This document shows, piece after piece, positions 47,426-55,918 of a stretch of 64,000 nt of DNA; the stretch's first letter is position 1; every line of letters begins with the position of its first letter. This DNA is from Flavobacterium araucananum (GTDB lineage: Bacteria > Bacteroidota > Bacteroidia > Flavobacteriales > Flavobacteriaceae), in NCBI RefSeq assembly GCF_002222055.1, contig NZ_MUGS01000044.1, forward strand, positions 1 through 64,000. The letters are read 5' to 3'. The translations under genes were made by a program, and so were the position numbers. The notes under the pieces were generated by a model. That model had not been told where the DNA came from. It ran no database searches and worked only from the letters and a program-made list of their open reading frames with translations.

Positions 47426-48259
47426 ATGGAAATTAGAAACTTATACCATCCTTTCGAGCTTCAGTTTTTAGAAGTTCTTGAATATGAACCTAAGGAGCGC
47501 AAGAACACGTTTTTTGAAATGGTTTTTATTCTGGAAGGAAAAGGAGTTCAGATTATTAACGATCATAGATTGCCTTATGCCTGCGACAAACTGTTTTTAA
47601 TTTTCCCGCAGGATACACACAGTTTTGAAGTTATCGAAAAGACTAAGTTTTTCTTTATCAGGTTTCAGGACAGTTATCTTAAAACGCAAAGCAACAATTG
47701 GATTCAGAAATTAGAATTTATTTTTCATAACCACAATCATCTGCCGGGTTGTATTTTGAAAACCGTTTCGGATAAACCTTTGTTACGAGCCATGATCGAA
47801 GCTTTGATTCGAGAAGAGAACACTAATTTTCCGCAGCAGCAAGAAGTAATCAGGCAAATTTTGAATACTATAATAACCATTGCTGCCAGAAATATATCGC
47901 TTATTGCACCGCTGGCAGTTGCTCCGGCGAATGCAGAACCAAGTTTGGATTTACTTAATTATGTGCACCAGAATATTTATCGACCGGAAGCCTTAAAAGC
48001 ACAAAAAATGGCAATGGAATTTAATATCTCACCTACTTATATCAGTGAATATTTTAAGACTAAAACCGGACAAAGTATCCAACAATATACGATTGCCTAC
48101 AAAATTAAACTCATCGAAACGAGATTAAAATTTACCAATATGCAAATCAATGAGATCGTTTATGAATTTGGTTTTAGCGATGCAAGTCACTTGAATCGGT
48201 TGTTTAAAAAATATACAGGATTGAATCCAAGTGACTATAAAAAACAGTTTAAAAAATAG
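47426..48259 (+). CDS. AraC-family transcriptional regulator
   Basis: The 277-aa protein has an N-terminal cupin-like sensing part (about 1-140, with EMVFILEGKGVQII) and a C-terminal AraC DNA-binding domain of two helix-turn-helix units (KAQKMAMEFNISPTYISEYFK and INEIVYEFGFSDASHLNRLFKKYTG, about 190-275). It is transcribed divergently from doxX and the deacetylase gene and may control them. A leaderless start is predicted. Confidence 0.9.
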   Translation: MEIRNLYHPFELQFLEVLEYEPKERKNTFFEMVFILEGKGVQIINDHRLPYACDKLFLIFPQDTHSFEVIEKTKFFFIRFQDSYLKTQSNNWIQKLEFIFHNHNHLPGCILKTVSDKPLLRAMIEALIREENTNFPQQQEVIRQILNTIITIAARNISLIAPLAVAPANAEPSLDLLNYVHQNIYRPEALKAQKMAMEFNISPTYISEYFKTKTGQSIQQYTIAYKIKLIETRLKFTNMQINEIVYEFGFSDASHLNRLFKKYTGLNPSDYKKQFKK

Positions 48260-48274
48260 AATAATCAGGTAGTT

Positions 48275-48856
48275 TTAAACTTTTTTGGTATCAATCCATT
48301 TTCCAACGGTTGGCGGAACATAATTTTTCATTTGATTCAATAAATCATCAATATCATCACTTACCAAAAGCATTTGTTGATTAACATCTTTCAATAAACC
48401 TTTTTCGACCATAACTTTGGTTAATTCGATCAGAGAATCATAAAATCCATTAATGTTCAATATAGCGATTGGTTTTTTGTGTAAGCCTAATTGTGCCCAG
48501 GTCAGCATTTCAAAAAGTTCTTCGAGTGTTCCAAAACCACCAGGAAGAGCAATTACACCATCGCATAAATCATTCATTTTGGTTTTTCTTTCGTGCATAC
48601 TTTCCACCAAAATTAATTCGGTTAAACCAAGATGTGCAATTTCTTTTGATCTTAAAAAGTTGGGTAGAACCCCAATTGCTTTTCCGCCATTGTTTAAAAC
48701 TCCATCAGCTACAGCACCCATCAAACCTACGTTTGCTCCGCCATAAACCAGTTCTATATTTTGTTTGGCAAGTGTTTGCCCAAGTAAAGTCGCTTGTTCT
48801 TTGTAAATTTCTTCGGTACCAAAACTTGATCCGCAAAAAACGGTTATTCTTTTCAT
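48275..48856 (-). CDS. LOG-family protein (nucleoside 5'-monophosphate phosphoribohydrolase)
   Basis: The 193-aa protein matches the LOG family (long annotated as lysine decarboxylase-like): N-terminal ITVFCGSSFGTEE, and the diagnostic PGGFGTLEE (about 106-114) with a preceding ERKTKM. Members release a base from cytokinin-type or purine nucleotides. Its stop lies 15 nt from that of the convergent araC gene. Confidence 0.9.
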   Translation of the reverse strand: MKRITVFCGSSFGTEEIYKEQATLLGQTLAKQNIELVYGGANVGLMGAVADGVLNNGGKAIGVLPNFLRSKEIAHLGLTELILVESMHERKTKMNDLCDGVIALPGGFGTLEELFEMLTWAQLGLHKKPIAILNINGFYDSLIELTKVMVEKGLLKDVNQQMLLVSDDIDDLLNQMKNYVPPTVGKWIDTKKV

Positions 48857-48886
48857 TGTTTAATTTTTAAAAGTAAAATGCATATT

Positions 48887-48921
48887 AATTATGAATTATG
48901 AATTATGAATTATGAATTATG
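48887..48921. repeat. 7-bp tandem repeat AATTATG x5
   Basis: Five perfect copies lie between two minus-strand genes. ATAATTCATAATT follows at about 48933, so the region can fold into a hairpin and may help end the acetyltransferase transcript. A single AAATTATGAATTATAAA relative lies at 10194. Confidence 0.85.
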
Positions 48922-48931
48922 AATGGATTTT

Positions 48932-49471
48932 TTATAATTCATAATTTTCAGCCTTCAACTCATATTCAAAATGCGGGATATCAACGCCATTGCTGGTAAC
49001 ATTCATTTCGGCAACTTTTAAACCGCCCAGTTTTGCTACTGCTTTTTGCGAACGAATATTATCTGCACCAATATGAAATAATATCGAATCGACATGTTGA
49101 AAAGCATAATCTATCAATAGTTTTTTATTGGATTTATTGTATAATCCGCCCCAAAATTTTCGGGCAATAAAGGTAAAACCAATTGCAATGCTGGATCTCT
49201 CCGGATTGTAATCATAATAACGGGTGTTGCCAACAATTTCATTTGTTTTTTTATCTAAAATCAAAAAGGCACTTTTTGAGTTGATGGCCGCATCAAAAAA
49301 AGAGCGGAAAACTTCTATTTTATATCGGTCTTTCATGGGGTGTTGTTCCCAAATCAAGGGGTCTGAAGCGACTTTATAAAGGGCATCAAAATCACTTTCC
49401 TGCAACGGAACTAATTTTGTAATTTCGTCTTCGAGAAGCGCAGGTTGTAAGTTAAATTCAGAATTATTCAT
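48932..49471 (-). CDS. GNAT-family N-acetyltransferase (RimJ/RimL type)
   Basis: The 179-aa protein reads like the RimJ/RimL type: LVPLQESDFDALYKVASDP, then the acetyl-CoA region FTFIARKFWGGLYNKSNKKLLIDYAF and HIGADNIRSQKAVAKLGGLK. Substrate unknown. It lies about 70 nt after the lactonase gene in the same direction, separated by a degenerate GCCACGAATT word at 49518. Confidence 0.85.
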   Translation of the reverse strand: MNNSEFNLQPALLEDEITKLVPLQESDFDALYKVASDPLIWEQHPMKDRYKIEVFRSFFDAAINSKSAFLILDKKTNEIVGNTRYYDYNPERSSIAIGFTFIARKFWGGLYNKSNKKLLIDYAFQHVDSILFHIGADNIRSQKAVAKLGGLKVAEMNVTSNGVDIPHFEYELKAENYEL

Positions 49472-49539
49472 TTTTCAGAGTTTTTATAGTTTTTGTTTGC
49501 CATGAATTGCACGAATGGCCACGAATTTAAAATAAAAAT

Positions 49540-50664
49540 TTAAATCCTTTTGATCTGCACACAGGAAACATTCTCCATTTTAATTTCATTTCCCACTTTT
49601 TTAAGCAATCCTGTTTTTGTATTTCTTTCAAAGACTATTACGTTTCCGGAAATGACATTGGTTGCAATTAGAAATTTTCCACTTTCATCAATGGCAAAAA
49701 TTCTCGGATGATTTCCTAAAGTCGATTGATAGCCAATATTTTTCAAGAGACCATTTTTGGCAATAGAAAAAATAGCGATATTGTTTTCTTTTCCGCGATT
49801 TGTAGCGTACAAAAATTTTCCGTCCGGCGAAATATGAATATCTGAACTTTCAAAACCCGTTGTTATAGTATCGGGATGCGTATTTATGCGCTGGATTTGT
49901 TTTAAGGTTCCGTTTTGGTATTGATAAACACTTATGGATCCAGTCATTTCTTCGATGCAATACCCGAATTTTTCATTAGGATGAAAAGTAAAATGCCTGG
50001 GTCCGGCTTCTAAATCGGTTTTTGTAAACGGAATATTCGTTTCTGTAAGAGGTTGCTTTAAAGTTTCATCAAAATGATAACAGCGAATTTTATCAGCACC
50101 TAAATCAGGCAGAAACAAGTAATCGTTTTGAGGCGAAAATACGGTCGAATGCACGTGTGATTTTGTTTGTCGTTCTTTATTTACGCTCCCGTCTGCATAC
50201 TGAAAATTTTGTGTAAGCGAATCAATCTGACCATTTTCGAGTAATGGATGAACGGAGACACTACCTTCAGTATAATTACCATTTACAAGCCATTTGCCGT
50301 TTTTATGAACAGACAGATAAACCGGATTTTCTCCACCACTGGATTGTTTGTTTAAAAAAGTAAGGGTTTTATTTTTGGGATTAAATTCAAAACTACTCAC
50401 ACTTCCTGCATTTGGCGTTTTGGTATCCGTACAGGCATAAACATATTTTCCGTTGGGTGATAAAGTCAGATACGATGGATTGATACTATTCGTTGCCGAA
50501 GTTACTTTGGTCAGGTTACCCTTTGACAGATCCAATTGATAAACCTGAATAGATTCTGCCGCTTTATCACGGTTATACGATCCTAAAAATACATAGGTCT
50601 CTTGTGCAAACATATTGAATGTGAACAAAAAAGCAATCGCAAAAAAAGTTGTTTTTAGTTTCAA
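49540..50664 (-). CDS. lactonase family protein (beta-propeller), secreted
   Basis: The 374-aa protein matches the seven-bladed 6-phosphogluconolactonase-type propeller: repeated blades such as SPNGKYVYACTDT, SPQNDYLFLPDLGADK, HPNEKFGYCIEE and SPDGKFLYATNRG. A signal peptide (ends FNMFAQ) sends it out of the cytoplasm, which argues against a pentose-phosphate role. The start must be TTG at 50664: an in-frame stop lies just upstream and the next ATG would destroy the signal peptide. Confidence 0.85.
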   Translation of the reverse strand: MKLKTTFFAIAFLFTFNMFAQETYVFLGSYNRDKAAESIQVYQLDLSKGNLTKVTSATNSINPSYLTLSPNGKYVYACTDTKTPNAGSVSSFEFNPKNKTLTFLNKQSSGGENPVYLSVHKNGKWLVNGNYTEGSVSVHPLLENGQIDSLTQNFQYADGSVNKERQTKSHVHSTVFSPQNDYLFLPDLGADKIRCYHFDETLKQPLTETNIPFTKTDLEAGPRHFTFHPNEKFGYCIEEMTGSISVYQYQNGTLKQIQRINTHPDTITTGFESSDIHISPDGKFLYATNRGKENNIAIFSIAKNGLLKNIGYQSTLGNHPRIFAIDESGKFLIATNVISGNVIVFERNTKTGLLKKVGNEIKMENVSCVQIKRI

Positions 50665-50686
50665 AGGTTTATTTTTTAGTTTCGGT

Positions 50687-50836
50687 TTTCAGTTGCAGTC
50701 CCAGTTGCAGTCGCAGTCGCAGTCCCAGTTTTCAGTTATTCAATCTATAATCTTTCCTCTTTATTCTATACTCTTTACTCTTTATTCTATAATCTTTATT
50801 CTATACTCTTTAATCTTTATTCTTTCCTCTTAATTC
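50687..50836. repeat. two tandem word arrays: CAGTCGCAGT and CTTTATTCTATAA
   Basis: 50687-50732 is built of CAGTTGCAGTC, CAGTCGCAGTC and CAGTTTTCAGTT units. 50741-50836 is built of degenerate CTTTATTCTATA and CTCTTTA units, pyrimidine-rich on the plus strand. The first family recurs at 53119-53257 and at 10255-10276. Confidence 0.75.
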
Positions 50837-50837
50837 T

Positions 50838-51935
50838 TTATTCCACCCCATTCCACCATTGTTCAAATTTCTGGTTTTCGTTTTTAAGTTCGACTAGTTG
50901 CCCAATCATTGGTGTAATTAGCGGAATTGGGTTTGCTGAGGCTGCGTTTAATTCAGTTACTTTTTTTAGAGGTTCGTCCCAAGAATGAAGTGACAGTGAA
51001 AATTTTGAAGAATGAACCGGAAACACTCTTTTTGCTTTTATATCTGTCATGGCTTTTATAACATCTTCGGGTAGATTATGAATGTATTTCCAGGCAGGAT
51101 TATATTGTCCGTTATCGATAAGTGCAATATCAAAAGGACCAAATTTAGTACCTATTTCTGCATAATGAGTATCGTAACCGCTATCACCGCCAAGGTACAT
51201 TTTAAAATTTTTGGTTTCCAGCACAAAAGACATCCAAAGGGTATTGCAGCGTTTAAAACTTCTGCCGGAAAAATGTCGTGACGGAGTGGTATAAAGTGTT
51301 AAGTTCTGATCGAGTTCTATTTTTTCATGCCAGTCTTTTTCTATGATGTTTTCAGTTGCAAATCCCCAAAATTCAAAATGAGAACCTACACCAAGGGCAC
51401 AGATTATTTTTTTTGTTTTAGGCTTTAATTTCAGGATTGTTTTATAATCCAGATGGTCATAATGATCGTGTGTAATCAGTAAATAATCAATTTCCGGCAG
51501 ATCATCGACAGTATAAATATCAGTTCCTTTAAACGATTTTGTAGTACCTGGAACAGGTGAGGCGTTGCCGCTAAAAACGGGATCGATTAAAAAACGTTTT
51601 CCCTCAAGCTGAATGTAATATGACGAATGTCCAAACCAAACCAGAATATCCTGATCGATAGAAAGTTCGAGTAAATTGGTTTTTTGGGACGGAATCAGGT
51701 CTGTTGGAATTTTTCGTTTTACTTTTTTAAACAAAAAATCAGAAATTACCGTAAAGTAGCTGTAGCCTTCTGCAAGTTCTGGTGTAGCAGAGCTGTTTTC
51801 GAATTTTCCGTTCTTGAATTGTGGTGATTTTTGTATTAAGGCTAATCGTGCTCCGGAAGGTTTTTTACCAAATTGCGGATGCTGTAAAAAGAGAATAAGG
51901 CTTGCAACTAAAAGTAGTATAAGGGTAATAATCAT
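50838..51935 (-). CDS. MBL-fold metallo-hydrolase, NAPE-PLD-like, membrane anchored
   Basis: The 365-aa protein has an N-terminal membrane helix (about 2-19) and a metallo-beta-lactamase domain close to NAPE-PLD: WFGHSSYYIQL, the metal motif THDHYDHLD (about 155-163), the downstream HFSGRS, LGGDSGYD and FPVHSSKF blocks. The family cleaves N-acyl phosphatidylethanolamines in animals; bacterial substrates are mostly unknown. It lies in a run of minus-strand genes but is bordered by repeat arrays. Confidence 0.88.
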   Translation of the reverse strand: MIITLILLLVASLILFLQHPQFGKKPSGARLALIQKSPQFKNGKFENSSATPELAEGYSYFTVISDFLFKKVKRKIPTDLIPSQKTNLLELSIDQDILVWFGHSSYYIQLEGKRFLIDPVFSGNASPVPGTTKSFKGTDIYTVDDLPEIDYLLITHDHYDHLDYKTILKLKPKTKKIICALGVGSHFEFWGFATENIIEKDWHEKIELDQNLTLYTTPSRHFSGRSFKRCNTLWMSFVLETKNFKMYLGGDSGYDTHYAEIGTKFGPFDIALIDNGQYNPAWKYIHNLPEDVIKAMTDIKAKRVFPVHSSKFSLSLHSWDEPLKKVTELNAASANPIPLITPMIGQLVELKNENQKFEQWWNGVE

Positions 51936-52047
51936 GATAATTTTTAATTTGAGGAATGTGTTTTTTTTGTTTCATCATCGACAGCATTAATAAAATCAGC
52001 AACACTGTTTTGGGTTTTGGTAGTTTTATTCTTTGCCAATGTCTTTT

Positions 52048-53094
52048 TTATTTTTGAGTTAACAAATCGCTTTTCAATAAAATATTTTTAATTTTAAATT
52101 CTGAAGCATAGAACAAATCCGGATTCTCGTTCATTTGATTTTCTAAAACAATCAGACTTACATCGCTTTCCGGAAAATACAAATTTACAGAAGAAAATCC
52201 ATCGCCCAGACCTGTGTGACCTATATATTTGAAGGTGTCTTTTTCGATAATCCGAATCCCGTAACCGTAACCTTCTTTTTCTTTACCAAAGAAATTATGT
52301 TGCGACAAAACATTATATTTTAGCATTAACTGATACGTTTCAGGTTTCAGAATTTTTGCTTTATGAAGATTATTATTCCAAATTGCCAAATCCTTTACAG
52401 TCGAAACAATCCCATCTCCGCCTAAAGTTTCGGGTGTAATCTGAGAATCTTTTTTTACTTCAAAAATACCTTTAGAATTATAATGCCCTGAAACCAGATT
52501 TGAAGCTTTTGCGGGAGAATAGGCAAAGGTATTTTTCATGTTTAACTTACTGAAAAGTGCATTGGCTACTACAGAATAACTTTTTTGGGTTGTAAATTCG
52601 ACAATTTTACCCAACAAATTAAAACTTAGATTCCCGTATTTAAAATCAGTTCCGGGTCTAAAAGCCAATGGTTTTTGCAAATCAACGATGCCGTGTGTAT
52701 GGTTTAAAAGTTGATGAACCGTTATAGAATCTGCCCAGGTTTGGGTAAGTTCCGGCAAATATTTTTTGATGGGTGCGTTAAGATCGATTTTTCCTTTTTC
52801 GACTTCCAGCAAAATCAAAACAGCAGTAATTAGTTTGCTATTTGACATGATTTCGAATTGGCTATCGATTGTCAAAGGTTTTTTAGAATTAAAATTGGCA
52901 AACCCTTCTACTTTAGAATATAAGGTTTTTCCGTTTTTAGAAATCAGGACAACACCATTAAAAACCGGCTCGGTATTTTTAAGCAGACTATCAATCTGAA
53001 AAGAATAATTGTCTTTTTTTTGAGCAAAAGAATTACAATTTGAAAATATAAAAACTAAAGGCAGGAAGTAGCAAAATCTGGAAATAAAATTCAT
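52048..53094 (-). CDS. serine hydrolase of the class C beta-lactamase / DD-peptidase family
   Basis: The 348-aa protein has a signal peptide with a possible lipobox (FIFSNC, Cys20), the active-site SxxK as SNSK in the QFEIMSNSKLITAVL region, the YxN-type motif in KYGNLSFNLLG, and a C-terminal HTGLGDGF that stands for the KTG/HTG box. It should be an envelope hydrolase or peptidase; resistance function is not implied. It precedes the MBL gene in the same direction, 112 nt apart. Confidence 0.88.
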   Translation of the reverse strand: MNFISRFCYFLPLVFIFSNCNSFAQKKDNYSFQIDSLLKNTEPVFNGVVLISKNGKTLYSKVEGFANFNSKKPLTIDSQFEIMSNSKLITAVLILLEVEKGKIDLNAPIKKYLPELTQTWADSITVHQLLNHTHGIVDLQKPLAFRPGTDFKYGNLSFNLLGKIVEFTTQKSYSVVANALFSKLNMKNTFAYSPAKASNLVSGHYNSKGIFEVKKDSQITPETLGGDGIVSTVKDLAIWNNNLHKAKILKPETYQLMLKYNVLSQHNFFGKEKEGYGYGIRIIEKDTFKYIGHTGLGDGFSSVNLYFPESDVSLIVLENQMNENPDLFYASEFKIKNILLKSDLLTQK

Positions 53095-53118
53095 TTTTTT
53101 TAAAGGTTTTTTTTAAGT

Positions 53119-53257
53119 TTTCAGTCCCGGTCTCAGTTTTCAGTCTCGGTCTCGGTCTCAGTATTCAGTCTCAGTCTCAGTTTTCAGTCTGGGTTGTAAG
53201 CTGCGACTGCGACTGAATACTGCGACTGAATACTGCGACTGAATACTGAAAACTGTA
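53119..53257. repeat. inverted pair of CAGTCTCAGT / CTGCGACTGAATA arrays
   Basis: The left half (53119-53190) consists of CAGTCTCAGT and TTTTCAGTC units. The right half (53201-53257) consists of GCGACTGAATACT units, three nearly perfect. The halves are complementary in kind and can form a long imperfect hairpin between two minus-strand genes. Confidence 0.8.
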
Positions 53258-53264
53258 TACAAAT

Positions 53265-53633
53265 CTAGAACATTCCGTTTTCGTTAATGGGTTCTCTTGG
53301 TATAGGTTGTCCTAAATCCCAGAATTCGACAATTTTATCCAGTTTAAATTTAAGAATATGCACAACGGCAAAACCCAGATCAACAGGAGTTTGTTTTAAA
53401 TGAGAATGTACGGCAACCAGATTTCCATCTTCGAGGATATGGTGAATTTTAAAAACTTTATTCGGGTTTGTTCTCGTAGATTCTTCCATTGCCAGCATCA
53501 AAGTATCGGCATCACCTTTGAAATAAGCATTATGATGTTTAAATTTTTTACTTACATACAGTCGAAACGCTTCATGTGAATGCCCTTTTGCAGCGAGATT
53601 TAAAAAATTTTGGGCTATTTCTTTCCTGGTCAT
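53265..53633 (-). CDS. SnoaL-like / NTF2-fold protein
   Basis: The 122-aa protein matches the SnoaL-like polyketide cyclase family: NFLNLAAKGHSHEAFRLYV, HHNAYFKGDADTL and a C-terminal KIVEFWDLGQPIP, the D-L-Q ending typical of this group. No signal peptide. Such proteins bind small molecules or catalyse simple isomerisations; the specific role is unknown. Confidence 0.85.
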   Translation of the reverse strand: MTRKEIAQNFLNLAAKGHSHEAFRLYVSKKFKHHNAYFKGDADTLMLAMEESTRTNPNKVFKIHHILEDGNLVAVHSHLKQTPVDLGFAVVHILKFKLDKIVEFWDLGQPIPREPINENGMF

Positions 53634-53813
53634 AATCTTAAAATTTAAAAGCTAACTAAGTTATAAAATAAGTATGTAGCAAAATCAAAAATTAACCAAT
53701 AATTTCAGAATTATTAACACATCAAAACATCGATTTTATAAATGCAAATTGGCGTTTGGCTAATTAAAAATCACATCGTTTTTTAGGCAATAATAATTCT
53801 GAAGACCTTAATC

Positions 53814-54494
53814 TTACCCCAGCATAAAGTTTACAATAGCTTCAGAATGTATTTTTGTGGTATCAAAAACAGGAATAGAAAAATGGGATTGATCCATCAA
53901 TAACGGAATTTCGGTACAACCCAAAATAATACCCTGAGCACCGCGCGCAATGAGTTCGTTGGCAATGTTGATATAATTTTGCTTAGAATCCGGATTGACG
54001 ATCCCTCTGCCTAGTTCTTCTTTGAGCACGTGTTGCATATAATCGCGGGTTTCCTGTTTTTCAGGAATAAGAACCTCTAAGCCAAAACTTTTGAGGTGAT
54101 CTTTATAAAAATCCATTTCCATTGTAAACTGAGTTCCTAAAAGACCAACAGTTTTAATTTTTTCCTGCGTTATGGCTTTTGCAGTTTCGGTCCCGATGTG
54201 AATCAACGGTAATCCAATTTCTTTTTCGATTTCGTCAGCATACATGTGTGCCGTATTGGCGCACAATACAAGGGCATCGACACCGCTTTTCTTTAAACTC
54301 AGGCAGGCATTCAATAAGATTTCGTATGATTGTTTCCAGCTCTTTTCCTGTAAATCGCCAAAATTTATAGAATAAATCAGGCACTCTGCAAATTGCAGTC
54401 CGCCTAGCTTTTTATTTACGCCTTCGTTAATTAATTTATAATAATCAATTGTCGAAATCCAGCTGATTCCGCCTACAAGTCCAACTTTTTTCAT
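53814..54494 (-). CDS. aspartate/glutamate racemase family protein
   Basis: The 226-aa protein starts VGLVGGISWISTIDYYK and has the two family cysteines: C in VLCANTAHM (about 80-88) and C in ILGCTEIPLL (about 192-201). Both catalytic cysteines being present argues for an active racemase. The ATG at 54494 starts the conserved domain; the frame runs further upstream only through a TTG. It follows the small membrane-protein gene 34 nt downstream. Confidence 0.88.
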   Translation of the reverse strand: MKKVGLVGGISWISTIDYYKLINEGVNKKLGGLQFAECLIYSINFGDLQEKSWKQSYEILLNACLSLKKSGVDALVLCANTAHMYADEIEKEIGLPLIHIGTETAKAITQEKIKTVGLLGTQFTMEMDFYKDHLKSFGLEVLIPEKQETRDYMQHVLKEELGRGIVNPDSKQNYINIANELIARGAQGIILGCTEIPLLMDQSHFSIPVFDTTKIHSEAIVNFMLG

Positions 54495-54528
54495 TGTTAT
54501 TTTGAGATCTGTTGTTGTAAAAATGCCT

Positions 54529-54945
54529 TTATAATTTCTTTTTCTGAACCAGTTTGCTTGCCAGAAAAGCTGTTGGCAAATAAGCAAAAATTAAATCTAT
54601 TGCAGAAAACCAGACAGGCGAAGGAAGTGTATATACATTTACAATACCACCTAATAAAAAGAAAGCGCCAATTAGTAAGGCCAATTTTGTTTGGTGACTG
54701 GCAGCAATTAATACAGTTGTCAAAGCGCCTGCAAAAGTCCCGATGGCATGTGCTAAAAATGGAAAAATAAAATGTTTGGGTTCAAACAAATGCATCGTCG
54801 CTTTTAATCCTTCCATTGTGGTAACGTCAGCACCGTTTGGAGGCGGAATCACGGAACTACTCATTAAGATAATTGCCATATTGACAACGCTTCCAACAAA
54901 AAGACCAATAATAACGGCGAGCGTATTCTTGAAAATAGAATTCAT
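54529..54945 (-). CDS. small four-helix membrane protein
   Basis: The 138-aa protein has four predicted membrane helices (about 8-28, 58-82, 85-105, 110-130) with a short loop SSSVIPPPNGAD between the first two. I do not recognise a named family with certainty. It lies 46 nt after the AraC gene and 34 nt before the racemase gene in the same direction. Confidence 0.75.
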   Translation of the reverse strand: MNSIFKNTLAVIIGLFVGSVVNMAIILMSSSVIPPPNGADVTTMEGLKATMHLFEPKHFIFPFLAHAIGTFAGALTTVLIAASHQTKLALLIGAFFLLGGIVNVYTLPSPVWFSAIDLIFAYLPTAFLASKLVQKKKL

Positions 54946-54991
54946 AATTTTTATTTTAGAAGAACGAATTTACTAAAATTATGACTTGTAT

Positions 54992-55906
54992 TTAGTTAAA
55001 AGATTGTCTGAATTCTATTGGAGAAACATTTGTTTTGGTTTTAAATAATTTGCTAAAAGATTGATGATGTTCAAAACCCAGATCAAAAGCAATTTCGCTT
55101 ATTGACAAGTTTGTTGTTGAGAGTTTTTCTTTGGCTTTTTCGATCAATTTATCGTGTATGTGTTGTTGTGTGCTTTGACCGGTAAGCGATTTTAGTAATC
55201 CACTTAGATAATTGGGCGTAACATTCAACGTTTCGGCAATATAATGCACGCTTGGCAACCCTTTTACAGACAATGACTGACTGCCAAAATAGGCTTCGAG
55301 TAAGATTTCTAAACGTGCCAGAATCTCATGATTGCTTATTTTTCTGGTAATAAACTGGCGGTTATAAAAACGTTCAGCATAGGTAAGCAGCAATTCGATT
55401 TGAGCAATAATTACGTCCTGACTAAATTTGTCGATATTCGATTGGTATTCTTGCTGAATATTTTTCATGATGCCAATAATCATTTTCTCTTCTTTGTCTG
55501 AAAGATGCAAAGCTTCATAAACCGAATAACCAAAATACTCGTATTGTTTGATTTTTTTTGCCAGTGGCGTATTCCACAAAAAATCAGGATGAACAATTAA
55601 TGCCCATCCTGTATGTTGCAACTCCGCATTGCCCTCTATAGAAAAAACCTGACCGGGCGAAATAAACAACAAAACACCTTCGTTAAAATCATATTCCTGC
55701 TGGCCGTATCGCATCTTGGCATTTGGGCTGCGTTTTAAGGCAATCGAATAAAAATCAAGCAGCAAACTTTTGGGTTCATCTTCGTTTAAGCGTTTAAGAT
55801 CTTCAAAATTATAAACGCTTACCAAAGGATGTTCAGGTTTTGGCAAATCTCTAAATTCGTGAAATTCGCTTATTGTTTTTATGCGGTGTGGTTGATTATT
55901 TGCCAT
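54992..55906 (-). CDS. AraC-family transcriptional regulator
   Basis: The 304-aa protein has an N-terminal cupin-like part (about 20-160, with FNEGVLLFISPGQVFSI) and a C-terminal AraC domain with two helix-turn-helix units (HYIAETLNVTPNYLSGLLKSLTG and ISEIAFDLGFEHHQSFSKLFK, about 220-300). The stop of the NmrA-type gene is 12 nt upstream, so both are probably on one mRNA and the regulator may control that unit. Confidence 0.9.
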   Translation of the reverse strand: MANNQPHRIKTISEFHEFRDLPKPEHPLVSVYNFEDLKRLNEDEPKSLLLDFYSIALKRSPNAKMRYGQQEYDFNEGVLLFISPGQVFSIEGNAELQHTGWALIVHPDFLWNTPLAKKIKQYEYFGYSVYEALHLSDKEEKMIIGIMKNIQQEYQSNIDKFSQDVIIAQIELLLTYAERFYNRQFITRKISNHEILARLEILLEAYFGSQSLSVKGLPSVHYIAETLNVTPNYLSGLLKSLTGQSTQQHIHDKLIEKAKEKLSTTNLSISEIAFDLGFEHHQSFSKLFKTKTNVSPIEFRQSFN

Positions 55907-55918
55907 AGCCTAAGGTAC

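Noticed and set aside
48469-48870. 133-codon plus-strand frame over the LOG gene
   Set aside because: It is antisense to the clear PGGFGTLEE-containing gene.
50687-50836. CRISPR array
   Set aside because: Units are about 10 bp, without unique spacers of constant length, and no cas gene is near.
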